From positions 1-49,705 of the forward strand of contig UQTI01000013.1 in NCBI GenBank assembly GCA_900543975.1: a stretch of DNA of 49,705 nucleotides, read 5' to 3'. Source of the DNA: an uncultured Prevotella sp. Its GTDB lineage: Bacteria > Bacteroidota > Bacteroidia > Bacteroidales > Bacteroidaceae. The position numbers and the translations under genes are program-made. Within the stretch, counting starts at the first letter, position 1; every line of letters starts with the position of its first letter. This document shows, one piece after another, positions 23,705 through 32,572 of the stretch. The notes below the pieces were generated by a model. The model searched no databases and had not been told where the DNA came from. It was given only the letters and a program-made list of their open reading frames with translations.

Positions 23705-24682
23705 ATGGCAAGAATTAAGACTATTGGTGTGCTTACCTCTGGCGGCGACGCTCCTGGTATGAATGCGGCCATCCGTGCCGTGACACGTGCCGGCATTTGC
23801 AACGGCTATAACATTAAAGGTATTTATCGCGGATATGACGGTCTGATAAATGGTGAGATTGAAGATTTCACCACCGAGAATGTCAGCGGCATTATCATGT
23901 CTGGAGGTACAATCTTGAAGACAGCCCGTTCAAAGGAGTTTATGACAGACGAGGGAAAGGCTAAGGCTTATGAGCAGATTCAGGCTCAAGGCATCGACGC
24001 TCTTGTCGTTATAGGCGGTAACGGCTCGCTGACAGGTGCGATGGAGTTTGCAAAGATGTATGACATCTGCTGCATCGGCTTGCCTGGCACAATCGACAAC
24101 GACCTTTACGGCACCGACTCGACCATCGGCTACGACACCACCATGAACACCATCGTTGAGTGTGTTGACCGCATCCGCGACACGGCTCAGAGCCATGAGC
24201 GCATCTTCTTTATAGAGGTGATGGGTCGCGACGCAGGCTTCTTGGCCCAGAACAGCGCCATCGCCAGCGGTGCTGAGGCTGCCATCATCCCTGAAGACTC
24301 GACAGATGTTGACCAGTTGGCACGATTCATGGAGCGCGGCATCCGTAAGTCGAAGAAGAGTTGTATCGTCATCGTGTCGGAGAGCCCCAAGTGTGGCGCC
24401 ATGTATTATGCTGAGCGTGTGAAGAACGAGTTCCCTCAGTATGATGTGCGCGTGTCTATCCTCGGCCACTTGCAGCGCGGCGGCCGTCCCAGCGCCCATG
24501 ACCGCATCTTGGCATCGCGCACCGGCGTCGGTGCCATTGAGGCCATTCAGCAGGGCCAGCGCAACGTCATGATTGGCGTCCGCAACAACGAGATTGTCTA
24601 CGTTCCCCTGAGCGAAGCCATCCGTAGCGACAAGCCGTTTGACCGCAAGCTGATCAAGGTTCTTGACGAGCTGAGCATCTAA
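23705..24682 (+). CDS. pfkA: 6-phosphofructokinase
   Basis: This enzyme phosphorylates fructose 6-phosphate to fructose 1,6-bisphosphate in glycolysis. At 325 residues it has bacterial PfkA length. It has the ATP-site start GVLTSGGDAPGMNAAIR, the catalytic PGTIDND (residues 127-133), MGRDAGFLA and GHLQRGGRPSAHDR. The phosphate-binding motif reads GGNGS (104-108), with Asn where the classical enzyme has Asp (GGDGS). The following Gly, which marks ATP rather than pyrophosphate use, is kept. ATP as donor is thus likely but not certain. Confidence 0.95.
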   Translation: MARIKTIGVLTSGGDAPGMNAAIRAVTRAGICNGYNIKGIYRGYDGLINGEIEDFTTENVSGIIMSGGTILKTARSKEFMTDEGKAKAYEQIQAQGIDALVVIGGNGSLTGAMEFAKMYDICCIGLPGTIDNDLYGTDSTIGYDTTMNTIVECVDRIRDTAQSHERIFFIEVMGRDAGFLAQNSAIASGAEAAIIPEDSTDVDQLARFMERGIRKSKKSCIVIVSESPKCGAMYYAERVKNEFPQYDVRVSILGHLQRGGRPSAHDRILASRTGVGAIEAIQQGQRNVMIGVRNNEIVYVPLSEAIRSDKPFDRKLIKVLDELSI

Positions 24683-24750
24683 TTCGGTTTCCGAAAGGTA
24701 TTGACAATTGTTCGATTTGCGAAGTTTTAAGCTTTATTTATCCTTCATTT

Positions 24751-24781
24751 TTTGGCAGATAGATGATTTTTGTTACTTTTG
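24751..24781 (+). promoter_or_regulatory. Promoter of the ATP synthase operon
   Basis: TTTG (24751-24754), 19 bp, TACTTTTG (24774-24781). The longest open frame of atpD begins upstream of the -7 element, so translation must start at ATG 24814. Confidence 0.75.
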
Positions 24782-24813
24782 CATTCGAAAAAAATAATTC
24801 TAAACATAATTAT

Positions 24814-26346
24814 ATGGCACAAATTAATGGGCGAATCTCCCAGATTATCGGTCCTGTAATTGATGTCTATTTTGACACCGCAGGCCAGAACGCTGAGAAG
24901 GTTCTGCCAAAGATTCATGATGCTCTTAAGATCGCCCGCCCCGATGGCAAGGAACTCATCATTGAGGTCCAGCAGCACATCGGCGAGGACACCGTGCGTT
25001 GTGTGGCTATGGATAACACCGATGGCTTGCAGCGCGGACTGGAGGTGATGCAGACCGGCAGTCCGATCACCATGCCCGCAGGTGAGCAGATCAAGGGCCG
25101 TATGATGAACGTTATCGGACAACCTATTGATGGCATGAAAGAGCTCGACATGCAGGGCGCTTATCCAATCCACCGCGAGGCTCCCAAGTTTGAGGATCTC
25201 TCAACCCACAAAGAGATGCTTGCAACAGGCATCAAGGTCATTGACCTTCTTGAGCCCTACATGAAGGGTGGCAAGATCGGTCTGTTCGGTGGAGCCGGTG
25301 TGGGCAAGACCGTGCTCATCATGGAGCTTATCAACAATATCGCGAAAGGTCACAACGGCTACTCTGTGTTTGCAGGCGTAGGCGAGCGCACCCGTGAGGG
25401 CAATGACCTCATCCGCGACATGCTCGAGAGCGGCGTAATACGTTACGGCGAGAAATTCAAGAAAGCCATGGAGGAAGGCAAGTGGGACCTCTCGCTTGTC
25501 GACCCTGAAGAGCTGAAGAAGAGTCAGGCCACCCTTGTCTACGGCCAGATGAACGAGCCTCCAGGCGCGCGTGCTTCTGTTGCGCTCTCAGGTCTTACCG
25601 TTGCCGAGGAGTTTCGTGACCATGGCGGCGTGAACGGCGAGGCTGCCGACATCATGTTCTTCATCGACAACATCTTCCGTTTCACCCAGGCCGGTTCTGA
25701 GGTGTCGGCTCTGTTGGGCCGTATGCCTTCAGCCGTGGGCTATCAGCCTACGCTTGCCAGCGAGATGGGCCAGATGCAGGAGCGAATCACCTCTACCAAG
25801 AACGGTTCAATCACCTCGGTACAGGCCGTTTATGTGCCTGCCGACGACCTCACCGACCCAGCTCCTGCCACCACCTTTACACACCTCGATGCCACCACAG
25901 AGCTCAGCCGTAAGATCGCGGAGCTTGGTATCTATCCTGCCGTTGACCCTCTGGGTTCAACATCGCGCATCCTCGATCCTCTGATCGTAGGAAAGGAGCA
26001 TTACCAGTGTGCACAGCGTGTCAAGGAGATTTTGCAGCGTTACAAGGAGCTTCAGGACATCATCGCCATCCTTGGCATGGACGAGCTCTCCGACGAGGAC
26101 AAGCTGACCGTGAACCGCGCACGTCGTGTGCAGCGCTTCCTCTCTCAGCCGTTTGCCGTTGCAGAACAGTTTACAGGTCTGCCAGGTGTCATGGTGCCCA
26201 TCGAGGAAACCATCAAGGGCTTCAACGCCATTCTTGACGGCGAGGTTGACGACCTGCCCGAGCAGGCCTTCCTCAATGTGGGAACCATTGAAGACGCCAA
26301 GGCCAAGGGCAAGAAGCTGCTTGAGGCTGCCAAGGCTAACGCATAA
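24814..26346 (+). CDS. atpD: F1Fo ATP synthase subunit beta
   Basis: The catalytic subunit of F1, making ATP at the alpha/beta interface. It is 510 residues from ATG 24814, starting MAQINGRISQIIGPVIDV as in relatives. Walker A is GGAGVGKT (159-166). Other family parts are GVGERTREGNDL, the ALSGLTVAEEFRD segment and the DDLTDPAPATTF stretch. It is first in an operon with order D-C-orf-B-E-F-H-A-G, usual in Bacteroidota. The 17-bp gap to atpC suggests coupled expression. Confidence 0.98.
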   Translation: MAQINGRISQIIGPVIDVYFDTAGQNAEKVLPKIHDALKIARPDGKELIIEVQQHIGEDTVRCVAMDNTDGLQRGLEVMQTGSPITMPAGEQIKGRMMNVIGQPIDGMKELDMQGAYPIHREAPKFEDLSTHKEMLATGIKVIDLLEPYMKGGKIGLFGGAGVGKTVLIMELINNIAKGHNGYSVFAGVGERTREGNDLIRDMLESGVIRYGEKFKKAMEEGKWDLSLVDPEELKKSQATLVYGQMNEPPGARASVALSGLTVAEEFRDHGGVNGEAADIMFFIDNIFRFTQAGSEVSALLGRMPSAVGYQPTLASEMGQMQERITSTKNGSITSVQAVYVPADDLTDPAPATTFTHLDATTELSRKIAELGIYPAVDPLGSTSRILDPLIVGKEHYQCAQRVKEILQRYKELQDIIAILGMDELSDEDKLTVNRARRVQRFLSQPFAVAEQFTGLPGVMVPIEETIKGFNAILDGEVDDLPEQAFLNVGTIEDAKAKGKKLLEAAKANA

Positions 26347-26363
26347 AAAGAAAGGTAGTGCTT

Positions 26364-26606
26364 ATGAGTTTGGATTTAAAGATCGTCTCTCCCGCGAAGG
26401 TCGAATTCCGCGGACAGGTAGAGCGTGTTGTGGTGCCCGGCACAAACGGACAGTTTGAGATACTGCCCAACCATGCGCCCATCATCTCTTCGCTCGAGCC
26501 CGGCGCCGTTTCTTTCTTCGACAACGGAGGGCTACACGAGGTTCAGATAGCAAGCGGATTCGTGGAAGTGCAGAAAAACATAGTCACCATTTGTGTCGAG
26601 TTCTAA
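26364..26606 (+). CDS. atpC: F1Fo ATP synthase subunit epsilon, short form
   Basis: An 80-residue epsilon subunit from ATG 26364. It comprises only the N-terminal beta-sandwich (LKIVSPAKVEFRGQVERVVV, GTNGQFEILPNHAPIIS, HEVQIASGFVEVQ). The C-terminal helical hairpin found in 130-140 residue versions is absent. That hairpin inhibits rotation in other bacteria, so inhibition of ATP hydrolysis by this subunit is probably lacking or differs. Short epsilon is common in Bacteroidota. Confidence 0.95.
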   Translation: MSLDLKIVSPAKVEFRGQVERVVVPGTNGQFEILPNHAPIISSLEPGAVSFFDNGGLHEVQIASGFVEVQKNIVTICVEF

Positions 26607-26610
26607 TGAC

Positions 26611-27045
26611 ATGACAGACAGAAACCGACTTGTTACAAGATACGCTTTGCAGACGCTCATTGCTGTGGCGCTCACGACGGCTCTCGTTGTCTGTGCCAAA
26701 GCGTTCAACCTGTGCGAGGCCGACCTCGCGTTGCCGTTGGCGGTTAGCGTGGTCTTCTCCCTGGTTGTTGAGGGAGCCGACATTTTTCTTTGGAGATGGG
26801 TTGCTGAGAAACACAACGACAGCTTGCCCACATTCTTCACGGCTGTGTCGGGCTTCCGCATGCTTCTCGCCATCTTCACGATGGTGGGCTGCTGGGCAGC
26901 TGTAGGACGCGACGCGATGGGTCCCTATTGTGTTGTGTTCATGCTCTTCTATCTTGTTGTGCTCACGCACCACTCGCTCTTCTTTGCGCGTGTTTCCAGT
27001 TCTCATAGTGAGAATGAAAATCCTCACGCTAAGTGTGATAAGTAA
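26611..27045 (+). CDS. Membrane protein inside the ATP synthase operon (AtpI-position)
   Basis: A 144-residue protein from ATG 26611, four bases after the atpC stop. It has four hydrophobic segments (near residues 10-30, 38-58, 75-95 and 105-125) and a hydrophilic His/Ser/Asn tail. Its place before atpB, where other bacteria carry atpI, suggests a role in Fo assembly or c-ring formation. Similarity to AtpI itself is not evident by eye. Confidence 0.8.
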   Translation: MTDRNRLVTRYALQTLIAVALTTALVVCAKAFNLCEADLALPLAVSVVFSLVVEGADIFLWRWVAEKHNDSLPTFFTAVSGFRMLLAIFTMVGCWAAVGRDAMGPYCVVFMLFYLVVLTHHSLFFARVSSSHSENENPHAKCDK

Positions 27046-27061
27046 ATAAACATTATTAGAA

Positions 27062-28111
27062 ATGAAACAATTAAGGTCATTGTTCCTCCTTTTGCTCTTT
27101 GCCCTGTTGCCTCTGGCTGCAGGTGCCCAAGAAAAGGGCGGGGGAGAGAAGCTCGACATACCGGAGATTGTGCTCGAACACTTGTCCGACTCTTACGAGT
27201 GGCACATCGCCACGTTCGGCGGCAAGAGCGTGAGCATATCCCTCCCCATAATTGTTCGTAGCTCAGAAACAGGACAATGGACGGTCTGCACGGCCGGGAG
27301 CCTGCCCCACAACTTTTTCTTCGATGAGCAGCATCACGGAAAAATTTATGAGCGCATGGCCGACGGAACGACCGAGCGTCCTTTAGACCTGAGCTTCACC
27401 AAGACGGTGGCGCAAATCTGGATTGTGGTGATCGTTCTTATCGTTGTCTTCCTGTCATGTGCCAAATGGTACAAGAAGCGCGACGAGAAGAGCGCTGCCC
27501 CAAGCGGTTTTGTGGGCATGATGGAGATGCTTGTGATGGCAATCTACGACGATGTTGTGAAAGCCTCTATCGGCGAGAAACATTTCAAGCCCTACGCTCC
27601 ATACCTCCTTACGGTGTTCTTCTTTATCTTCACCACCAACCTGTTAGGCTTGCTTCCTATCTTCCCCGGTGGTGCCAACGTAACAGGAAACATCAACATC
27701 ACGTTCTTCCTGGCTTTCTGCTCGATGGTGGCCATAAACCTCTTCGGCAACAAGGAGTACTGGAAGGATATTTTCTGGCCTAATGTGCCACTCTTCCTCA
27801 AGGCCTACCCTGTGCCTCTCATGCCTGTGATCGAGTTCTTCGGCGTGTTCACCAAGCCGTTTGCCCTTATGGTCCGTCTCTTTGCCAACATGATGGCAGG
27901 CCACGCGATCATCCTGAGCTTCACTTGTGTGATCTTCCTCGGCTGGTCTATGGGCGTGGGCTACGGTATGGGTCTCAACTTCATCAGCGTCATCATGATG
28001 CTCTTCATGAACTGTCTTGAGGTACTGGTGGCTTTCATCCAGGCTTACGTCTTCACGTTGCTGAGCGCCGTGTTCATCGGCCTCGCACACAAGGAGGAAG
28101 AGGCCGAATAA
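27062..28111 (+). CDS. atpB: F1Fo ATP synthase subunit a
   Basis: The stator subunit with the proton half-channels. At 349 residues it is longer than the E. coli version because of an N-terminal signal-like segment (LFLLLLFALLPLAAGAQ) and a roughly 90-residue extracytoplasmic domain before the first channel helix. The essential Arg is Arg272 in MVRLFANMMAGH. Other conserved parts are FFFIFTTNLLGLLP and LVAFIQAYVFTLLSAVFIG. The extension is usual in Bacteroidota. Confidence 0.97.
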   Translation: MKQLRSLFLLLLFALLPLAAGAQEKGGGEKLDIPEIVLEHLSDSYEWHIATFGGKSVSISLPIIVRSSETGQWTVCTAGSLPHNFFFDEQHHGKIYERMADGTTERPLDLSFTKTVAQIWIVVIVLIVVFLSCAKWYKKRDEKSAAPSGFVGMMEMLVMAIYDDVVKASIGEKHFKPYAPYLLTVFFFIFTTNLLGLLPIFPGGANVTGNINITFFLAFCSMVAINLFGNKEYWKDIFWPNVPLFLKAYPVPLMPVIEFFGVFTKPFALMVRLFANMMAGHAIILSFTCVIFLGWSMGVGYGMGLNFISVIMMLFMNCLEVLVAFIQAYVFTLLSAVFIGLAHKEEEAE

Positions 28112-28134
28112 ACCCCACACGGGTCTCTACCCCC

Positions 28135-28200
28135 GACACCCCAAAAGACGCCTTTAAAAAGACGCTCCAAACGACGCGTTAAAAAGACACCCCAAAAACA
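28135..28200 (+). repeat. 25-26 bp tandem repeat between atpB and atpE
   Basis: Units begin with GACACCCC (28135), GACGCTCC (28161) and GACACCCC (28186), each including AAAAA or AAACGACG-type tracts. The array starts 23 bp after the atpB stop within the longest spacer of the operon (136 bp). Confidence 0.6.
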
Positions 28201-28247
28201 AATAAAAAACAAACAATAAAATAACAACTTTAAAAAAATTAAGAATT

Positions 28248-28490
28248 ATGATTATTTCATCACTTTTGGCTGCTGAAGGTCTGGCACAGCTGGGCTGCGG
28301 TCTCGGAGCAGGTATTGCAACAATTGGTGCTGGTTTAGGTATTGGTAAGATTGGTGGCAGCGCAATGGACGCTATCGCACGTCAGCCTGAGGCTTCTGGC
28401 AAGATTCAGACAAACATGATTCTTACAGCCGCCTTCGTTGAGGGTTGTGCTCTGTTCGCTATCGTTGCATGTGCCTTCCTTATCAAGTAA
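28248..28490 (+). CDS. atpE: F1Fo ATP synthase subunit c
   Basis: An 80-residue hairpin of two membrane helices forming the rotor ring. It has the Gly-rich first helix (GLGAGIATIGAGLGIGKIGG), the polar loop RQPEA (45-49) and the ion-binding Glu65 in AAFVEG. Glu is followed by Gly rather than Ser/Thr, and the first helix lacks the Gln seen in Na+-binding rings, so proton coupling is likely. A 136-bp spacer with tandem repeats precedes it, which may help the high copy number needed for the ring. Confidence 0.97.
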   Translation: MIISSLLAAEGLAQLGCGLGAGIATIGAGLGIGKIGGSAMDAIARQPEASGKIQTNMILTAAFVEGCALFAIVACAFLIK

Positions 28491-28544
28491 GCACGTCGGT
28501 TGCGACAAGAATATACAAGAAACGTTGTTTGTAAATTAACGCGA

Positions 28545-29066
28545 ATGGATTTCAGTACGTTACCATCAATATTGACTCCTGACCCAGGTTTGCTCCTCTG
28601 GATGCTTGGCGCATTCTTAGTGGTGTTCTTTGTGCTGGCCAAATTTGGATTTCCCGCCATCATCGGCATGGTGGAAAAGCGCAAGAATTATATCGATGAA
28701 AGCTTGCGCAAGGCCCACGAGGCGTCAACCCGCCTTGAGAATATCAAGCAGGAGAGCGAATCCATTCTACAGGAAGCACGCGACAAGCAGGCTGTCATTC
28801 TTAAGGAGGCAGCCGCCACGCGCGACTCAATAGTGGAGACCGCCCAGGCGAAAGCCCGCGAAGAGAGCGCCCGCATCATCTCTGAGGCCAAGGCCGAGAT
28901 CGAGAGCCAGAAGCAGGCCGCCATCAGCGAGATTCGCGGCGAGGTAGCCCGTTTGAGTGTGGAAGTGTCAGAGAAGGTTCTTCGCCAGAAGCTGGGAACC
29001 GACCAGGCACAGATGGATTATATAGACCGCATGCTGGATGAAGTTGTTTCTTCTAACGATAAATAA
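28545..29066 (+). CDS. atpF: F1Fo ATP synthase subunit b
   Basis: A peripheral-stalk protein, 173 residues from ATG 28545. The upstream frame (to 28500) adds residues that do not fit. One membrane helix lies near residues 14-36 (LLLWMLGAFLVVFFVLAKF). A long helical, Glu/Arg/Ala-rich coiled coil ends ...MLDEVVSSNDK. It links subunit a to delta and alpha. There are 54 bp between atpE and this start and 12 bp to atpH. Confidence 0.96.
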   Translation: MDFSTLPSILTPDPGLLLWMLGAFLVVFFVLAKFGFPAIIGMVEKRKNYIDESLRKAHEASTRLENIKQESESILQEARDKQAVILKEAAATRDSIVETAQAKAREESARIISEAKAEIESQKQAAISEIRGEVARLSVEVSEKVLRQKLGTDQAQMDYIDRMLDEVVSSNDK

Positions 29067-29078
29067 AGTTTAAGCACT

Positions 29079-29615
29079 ATGGATTTAGGATTAATATCGG
29101 TACGTTATGCACGCGCCCTTTTCAAGGCAAGTGTCGAAGCCAAAAACTCCGACAAGGTTTATGCCGACATGCAGGTGCTGGCAGCAAGCTATGCTGAGGT
29201 GCCTGCTTTGAAAGCTACCATAGACAATCCGATGCTTTCGAAAAGCCAGAAGGGCGACTTGCTGGCGTCTGCCACGGGCAGCACGTCGTGCGAGCTCACA
29301 AAGCGGTTCATAGGCTTGGTGCTCGACGAGGGCCGTGAGAACATCATGCAGTTTATCGCCAACTCGTTTATCACTCTTTACAGGAAGCAGAACAACTTGA
29401 TCAAAGCAAGACTGGTGACCGCTTCGCAGCCTTCACAACAGGTAGAGGCTCGTCTGAGGCAGTTAGTAGGAAGTAAGACAAGCGGCAGCAAGGTAGAGTT
29501 TGTGTCAGAGGTCAATCCCGACATCATTGGCGGCTTCGTTCTCGAGTATGACACCTACCGCATGGATGCGAGCATAAAGACGCAGCTCAGCGCCATCTTG
29601 TCAAAACTTAAGTAG
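29079..29615 (+). CDS. atpH: F1Fo ATP synthase subunit delta
   Basis: A 178-residue peripheral stalk cap protein. It starts with the typical LISVRYARALFKASVEAK helix and has a C-terminal PDIIGGFVLEYDTYRMDASIKTQL segment, characteristic of OSCP/delta proteins. It sits on top of the F1 head and holds the stator. It lies between atpF and atpA. Confidence 0.96.
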   Translation: MDLGLISVRYARALFKASVEAKNSDKVYADMQVLAASYAEVPALKATIDNPMLSKSQKGDLLASATGSTSCELTKRFIGLVLDEGRENIMQFIANSFITLYRKQNNLIKARLVTASQPSQQVEARLRQLVGSKTSGSKVEFVSEVNPDIIGGFVLEYDTYRMDASIKTQLSAILSKLK

Positions 29616-29689
29616 TTTAAGAAACAGGCGTGAGCGGGGCCTTCTTTCCATGGTCTCCTCTCGCCTTTAAAAACAAAAATCAAGATTTT

Positions 29690-31276
29690 ATGTCAGATAA
29701 AATTAAACCAAGCGAAGTGTCAGCGGTTCTTCTCGAACAGCTTAACGGCATCAGCGGCAAGGCCCAGTTTGACGAGGTGGGCACCGTTCTCCAGGTGAGC
29801 GACGGTGTTGCCCGCATCTACGGCTTGCGCAACGCTGAGGCCAATGAGCTTCTTGAGTTTGAGAACGGAACGATGGCCATCGTGATGAACCTTGAGGAGG
29901 ACAACGTGGGTTGTGTGCTTCTTGGTTCAACGTCGGGCATTAAAGAGGGCATGATGGTGAAGCGCACCAAGCGCATTGCCAGCATACGCGTCAACGACAA
30001 CATGTTGGGACGTGTCATCAACCCTCTTGGCGAGGCCATCGACGGCAAGGGCGAGATCGACCTTACCGGTTCGTTTGAGATGCCTCTTGACCGCAAGGCG
30101 CCGGGCGTTATCTATCGTCAGCCTGTGAAGGAGCCGTTGCAGACGGGTCTGAAGGCTGTCGACTCGATGATTCCTATCGGCCGTGGCCAGCGTGAGCTCA
30201 TCATCGGCGACCGCCAGACGGGCAAGACCGCCATCGCCATCGACACCATCATCAACCAGAAGAGTTTCTATGAGGCAGGCAAGCCTGTCTATTGCATCTA
30301 TGTGGCCATCGGCCAGAAGGCGTCAACCGTTGCCGCCCTTGTCGAGAACCTCAAGGAGCACGGTGCCCTGCCTTACACCATCATCGTAAGCGCAACGGCT
30401 GCTGATCCCGCCGCCATGCAATATTATGCGCCGTTTGCCGGTGCCGCCATTGGCGAATATTTCCGCGACCGCGGCTTCTCTGCCCTCGTGGTCTACGACG
30501 ACCTGTCAAAACAGGCCGTAGCTTACCGTGAGGTGTCTCTGATCCTTCGTCGTCCGTCAGGACGCGAGGCCTACCCTGGCGACGTGTTCTACCTCCACAG
30601 CCGTCTGTTGGAGCGTGCCGCGCGCATCAACGACCAGCAGGAGGTTGCCGAGCAGATGAACGACCTGCCCGAGTGTATGAAAGGCCATGTCAAGGGCGGC
30701 GGTTCGCTCACGGCCCTGCCAATCATCGAGACTCAGGCAGGCGACGTGTCAGCTTACATTCCTACCAACGTGATCTCCATCACCGACGGTCAGATCTACC
30801 TTGAGACCGACCTGTTCAACCAGGGCTTCCGTCCTGCCATCAACGTGGGCATCTCGGTAAGCCGTGTGGGTGGTTCGGCCCAGATCAAGAGCATGAAGAA
30901 GGTGGCCGGCACGCTGAAGATCGACATGGCCCAGTATCGTGAGCTTGAGGCCTTCTCCAAGTTCTCAAGCGACATGGATGCCGTTACCGCCATGACCATC
31001 GACCGTGGCCGCAAGAACAACCAGTTGCTCATCCAGCCTCAGTACACACCTATGCCTGTAGGCGAGCAGATTGCCATCCTCTATTGCGGTGTCCACGGCC
31101 TCATGCGCAACGTTCCCGTAGAGAAGGTTATCGAGTGTCAGGCAACGTTCCTCGACAAGATGCGTTCTGCCCATAAGGACGTTATCGACACCCTCGCTTC
31201 CGGTAAGATTGACGATTCTGCCATAAAGGTCATCTCAGACACGATGGCCGACATAGCAGGACAGTATAAAAAGTAA
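29690..31276 (+). CDS. atpA: F1Fo ATP synthase subunit alpha
   Basis: A 528-residue F1 subunit from ATG 29690. The frame extends to 29630, but MSDKIKPSEVSAVLLEQL is the normal N-terminus. Walker A is GDRQTGKT (173-180). Other conserved parts are GRGQRELIIG, DDLSKQAVAYREVSLILRRP and the VGGSAQIKSMKKVAG segment. It binds ATP at non-catalytic sites and supports catalysis with beta. The 74-bp gap after atpH is the second longest in the operon after atpB-atpE. Confidence 0.97.
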   Translation: MSDKIKPSEVSAVLLEQLNGISGKAQFDEVGTVLQVSDGVARIYGLRNAEANELLEFENGTMAIVMNLEEDNVGCVLLGSTSGIKEGMMVKRTKRIASIRVNDNMLGRVINPLGEAIDGKGEIDLTGSFEMPLDRKAPGVIYRQPVKEPLQTGLKAVDSMIPIGRGQRELIIGDRQTGKTAIAIDTIINQKSFYEAGKPVYCIYVAIGQKASTVAALVENLKEHGALPYTIIVSATAADPAAMQYYAPFAGAAIGEYFRDRGFSALVVYDDLSKQAVAYREVSLILRRPSGREAYPGDVFYLHSRLLERAARINDQQEVAEQMNDLPECMKGHVKGGGSLTALPIIETQAGDVSAYIPTNVISITDGQIYLETDLFNQGFRPAINVGISVSRVGGSAQIKSMKKVAGTLKIDMAQYRELEAFSKFSSDMDAVTAMTIDRGRKNNQLLIQPQYTPMPVGEQIAILYCGVHGLMRNVPVEKVIECQATFLDKMRSAHKDVIDTLASGKIDDSAIKVISDTMADIAGQYKK

Positions 31277-31282
31277 TAGCTT

Positions 31283-32254
31283 ATGCCGTCACTTAAAGAA
31301 ACAAAAGACCGAATTGTCTCCGTCAACAGCACGCGCAAGATCACGAGTGCCATGAAGATGGTGGCTTCGTCAAAACTGCATCACGCCCAGACGCTCATCA
31401 GCAACATGTTGCCCTACGAGAAAAGTCTGGAGCACATCTTGAAATCGTTCCTTGCAGCCATGCCCGACGTGCGCACTCCTCTCAACGTTCCCCACGCCGA
31501 TGTGAAGCGTGTGGCGCTGGTGGTGTTCACGAGCAACAGCAGCCTGTGCGGCGGTTTCAACAACAACGTGATCAAACTGATGGAGCAGACTGTCGCGGAG
31601 TATAAGGCTCAAGGCGCCAGCGACATCCTTGTCTATCCTGTAGGAAGGAAGGTGGCAGAGAAAGTGACGAAACTTGGACTGCCTGTTGCCGGCAATTTCA
31701 CAGAGCTTGCCGACAAGCCCAATCCCCAAGGTTGTCAGAACATTTCTGAGGAGTTGTGCCGTAAGTTTATGGCAGGAGAGATCGACAAGGTGGAGCTTAT
31801 CTATCACCACTTCAAGAGTGCCGGCTCGCAGATTCTGCAACGCCGTGTGTTCCTTCCCATCGACGTTACCGACGACTTCATGTCTGACGACGAACGCGAC
31901 CTCACGTCGACCCTTACCTCTGAGAAGGCTCAAGAGTATGTGCGCAAGCACCGTGAGCAGAACGGCGGGAAGAAGGAAGAGGCGGTAAAGCCGCTCAACG
32001 ACAACTTTATCGTGGAGCCCGACCTCGCTACCGTGTTGGGCAAGCTCATTCCGCAGGAGCTCAACCTGATGGTCTACACGGCCTTGCTCGACAGCAACGC
32101 CAGCGAGCACGCGGCACGAATGGTTGCCATGCAGACGGCCACCGACAATGCCGACGAGCTGCTTCGTGAGCTCAACTTGCAGTATAACAAGGGACGCCAG
32201 CAGGCTATTACGAACGAACTGCTTGACATCGTGGGAGGTAGCGTCAACAACTAA
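31283..32254 (+). CDS. atpG: F1Fo ATP synthase subunit gamma
   Basis: The central rotor shaft. At 323 residues it is longer than the E. coli protein by about 35. It starts MPSLKETKDRIVSVNSTRKITSAMKMVASSKL and ends with the typical QYNKGRQQAITNELLDIVGG helix. An insertion-like stretch rich in Asp, Glu and Lys (about residues 200-240, VTDDFMSDDERDLTSTL through GGKKEEAVKP) accounts for the extra length. It is the last gene of the operon, followed by a hairpin terminator. Confidence 0.97.
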   Translation: MPSLKETKDRIVSVNSTRKITSAMKMVASSKLHHAQTLISNMLPYEKSLEHILKSFLAAMPDVRTPLNVPHADVKRVALVVFTSNSSLCGGFNNNVIKLMEQTVAEYKAQGASDILVYPVGRKVAEKVTKLGLPVAGNFTELADKPNPQGCQNISEELCRKFMAGEIDKVELIYHHFKSAGSQILQRRVFLPIDVTDDFMSDDERDLTSTLTSEKAQEYVRKHREQNGGKKEEAVKPLNDNFIVEPDLATVLGKLIPQELNLMVYTALLDSNASEHAARMVAMQTATDNADELLRELNLQYNKGRQQAITNELLDIVGGSVNN

Positions 32255-32286
32255 GCTTCCCGCGGTCACATATTTCAAGAACAGCG

Positions 32287-32325
32287 ATGAGCGGCAAGAC
32301 ACGCGTTTGTGTGCTTGTCGCTCAT
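32287..32325 (+). terminator. Terminator-like hairpin of the ATP synthase operon
   Basis: ATGAGCGGCAAG (32287-32298) and CTTGTCGCTCAT (32314-32325) pair with one G-U, and an ACAC/GTGT step extends the stem inward. The tail is only moderately T-rich. Confidence 0.65.
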
Positions 32326-32330
32326 TGTCT

Positions 32331-32390
32331 TGTTCATGAAGGGGCTCATTTGTTCATGAAGGTGCTCATTTGTTCATGAAAGGGCAAGTT
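32331..32390 (+). repeat. 20-bp tandem repeat, three units
   Basis: TGTTCATGAAGGGGCTCATT (32331-32350), TGTTCATGAAGGTGCTCATT (32351-32370) and TGTTCATGAAAGGGCAAGTT (32371-32390) follow the operon terminator directly. The CTCATT part resembles the terminator's 3' arm. The rest of the gap to 32572 has an ACAGATTG duplication (32473 and 32485) and no supported gene. Confidence 0.8.
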
Positions 32391-32572
32391 TTTCCTTTAA
32401 AACAGTAGGGGATGAATAAGTTTTTTTTGTGGACAGATTTTAAACCTTATTGCCTTTTTTGAGTCAAAAAGAACAGATTGTTGCGGACAGATTGTAGAAA
32501 TCTGGTTCCTGACAGATAAAAGACAATAACGTTGAATCTTAATTTAAAAAACAAAACTAAAAGAGAGAAAAG

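Noticed and set aside
24763..24813. Longer start for atpD
   Set aside because: The added codons overlap the -7 promoter box at 24774-24781, so they would not be transcribed. Family N-termini begin at the ATG at 24814.
24814..32254. Sodium-type or N-ATPase operon
   Set aside because: A delta gene (atpH) is present, atpQ and atpR are absent, and the c subunit has Glu65-Gly without the sodium-site Gln and Ser/Thr residues.
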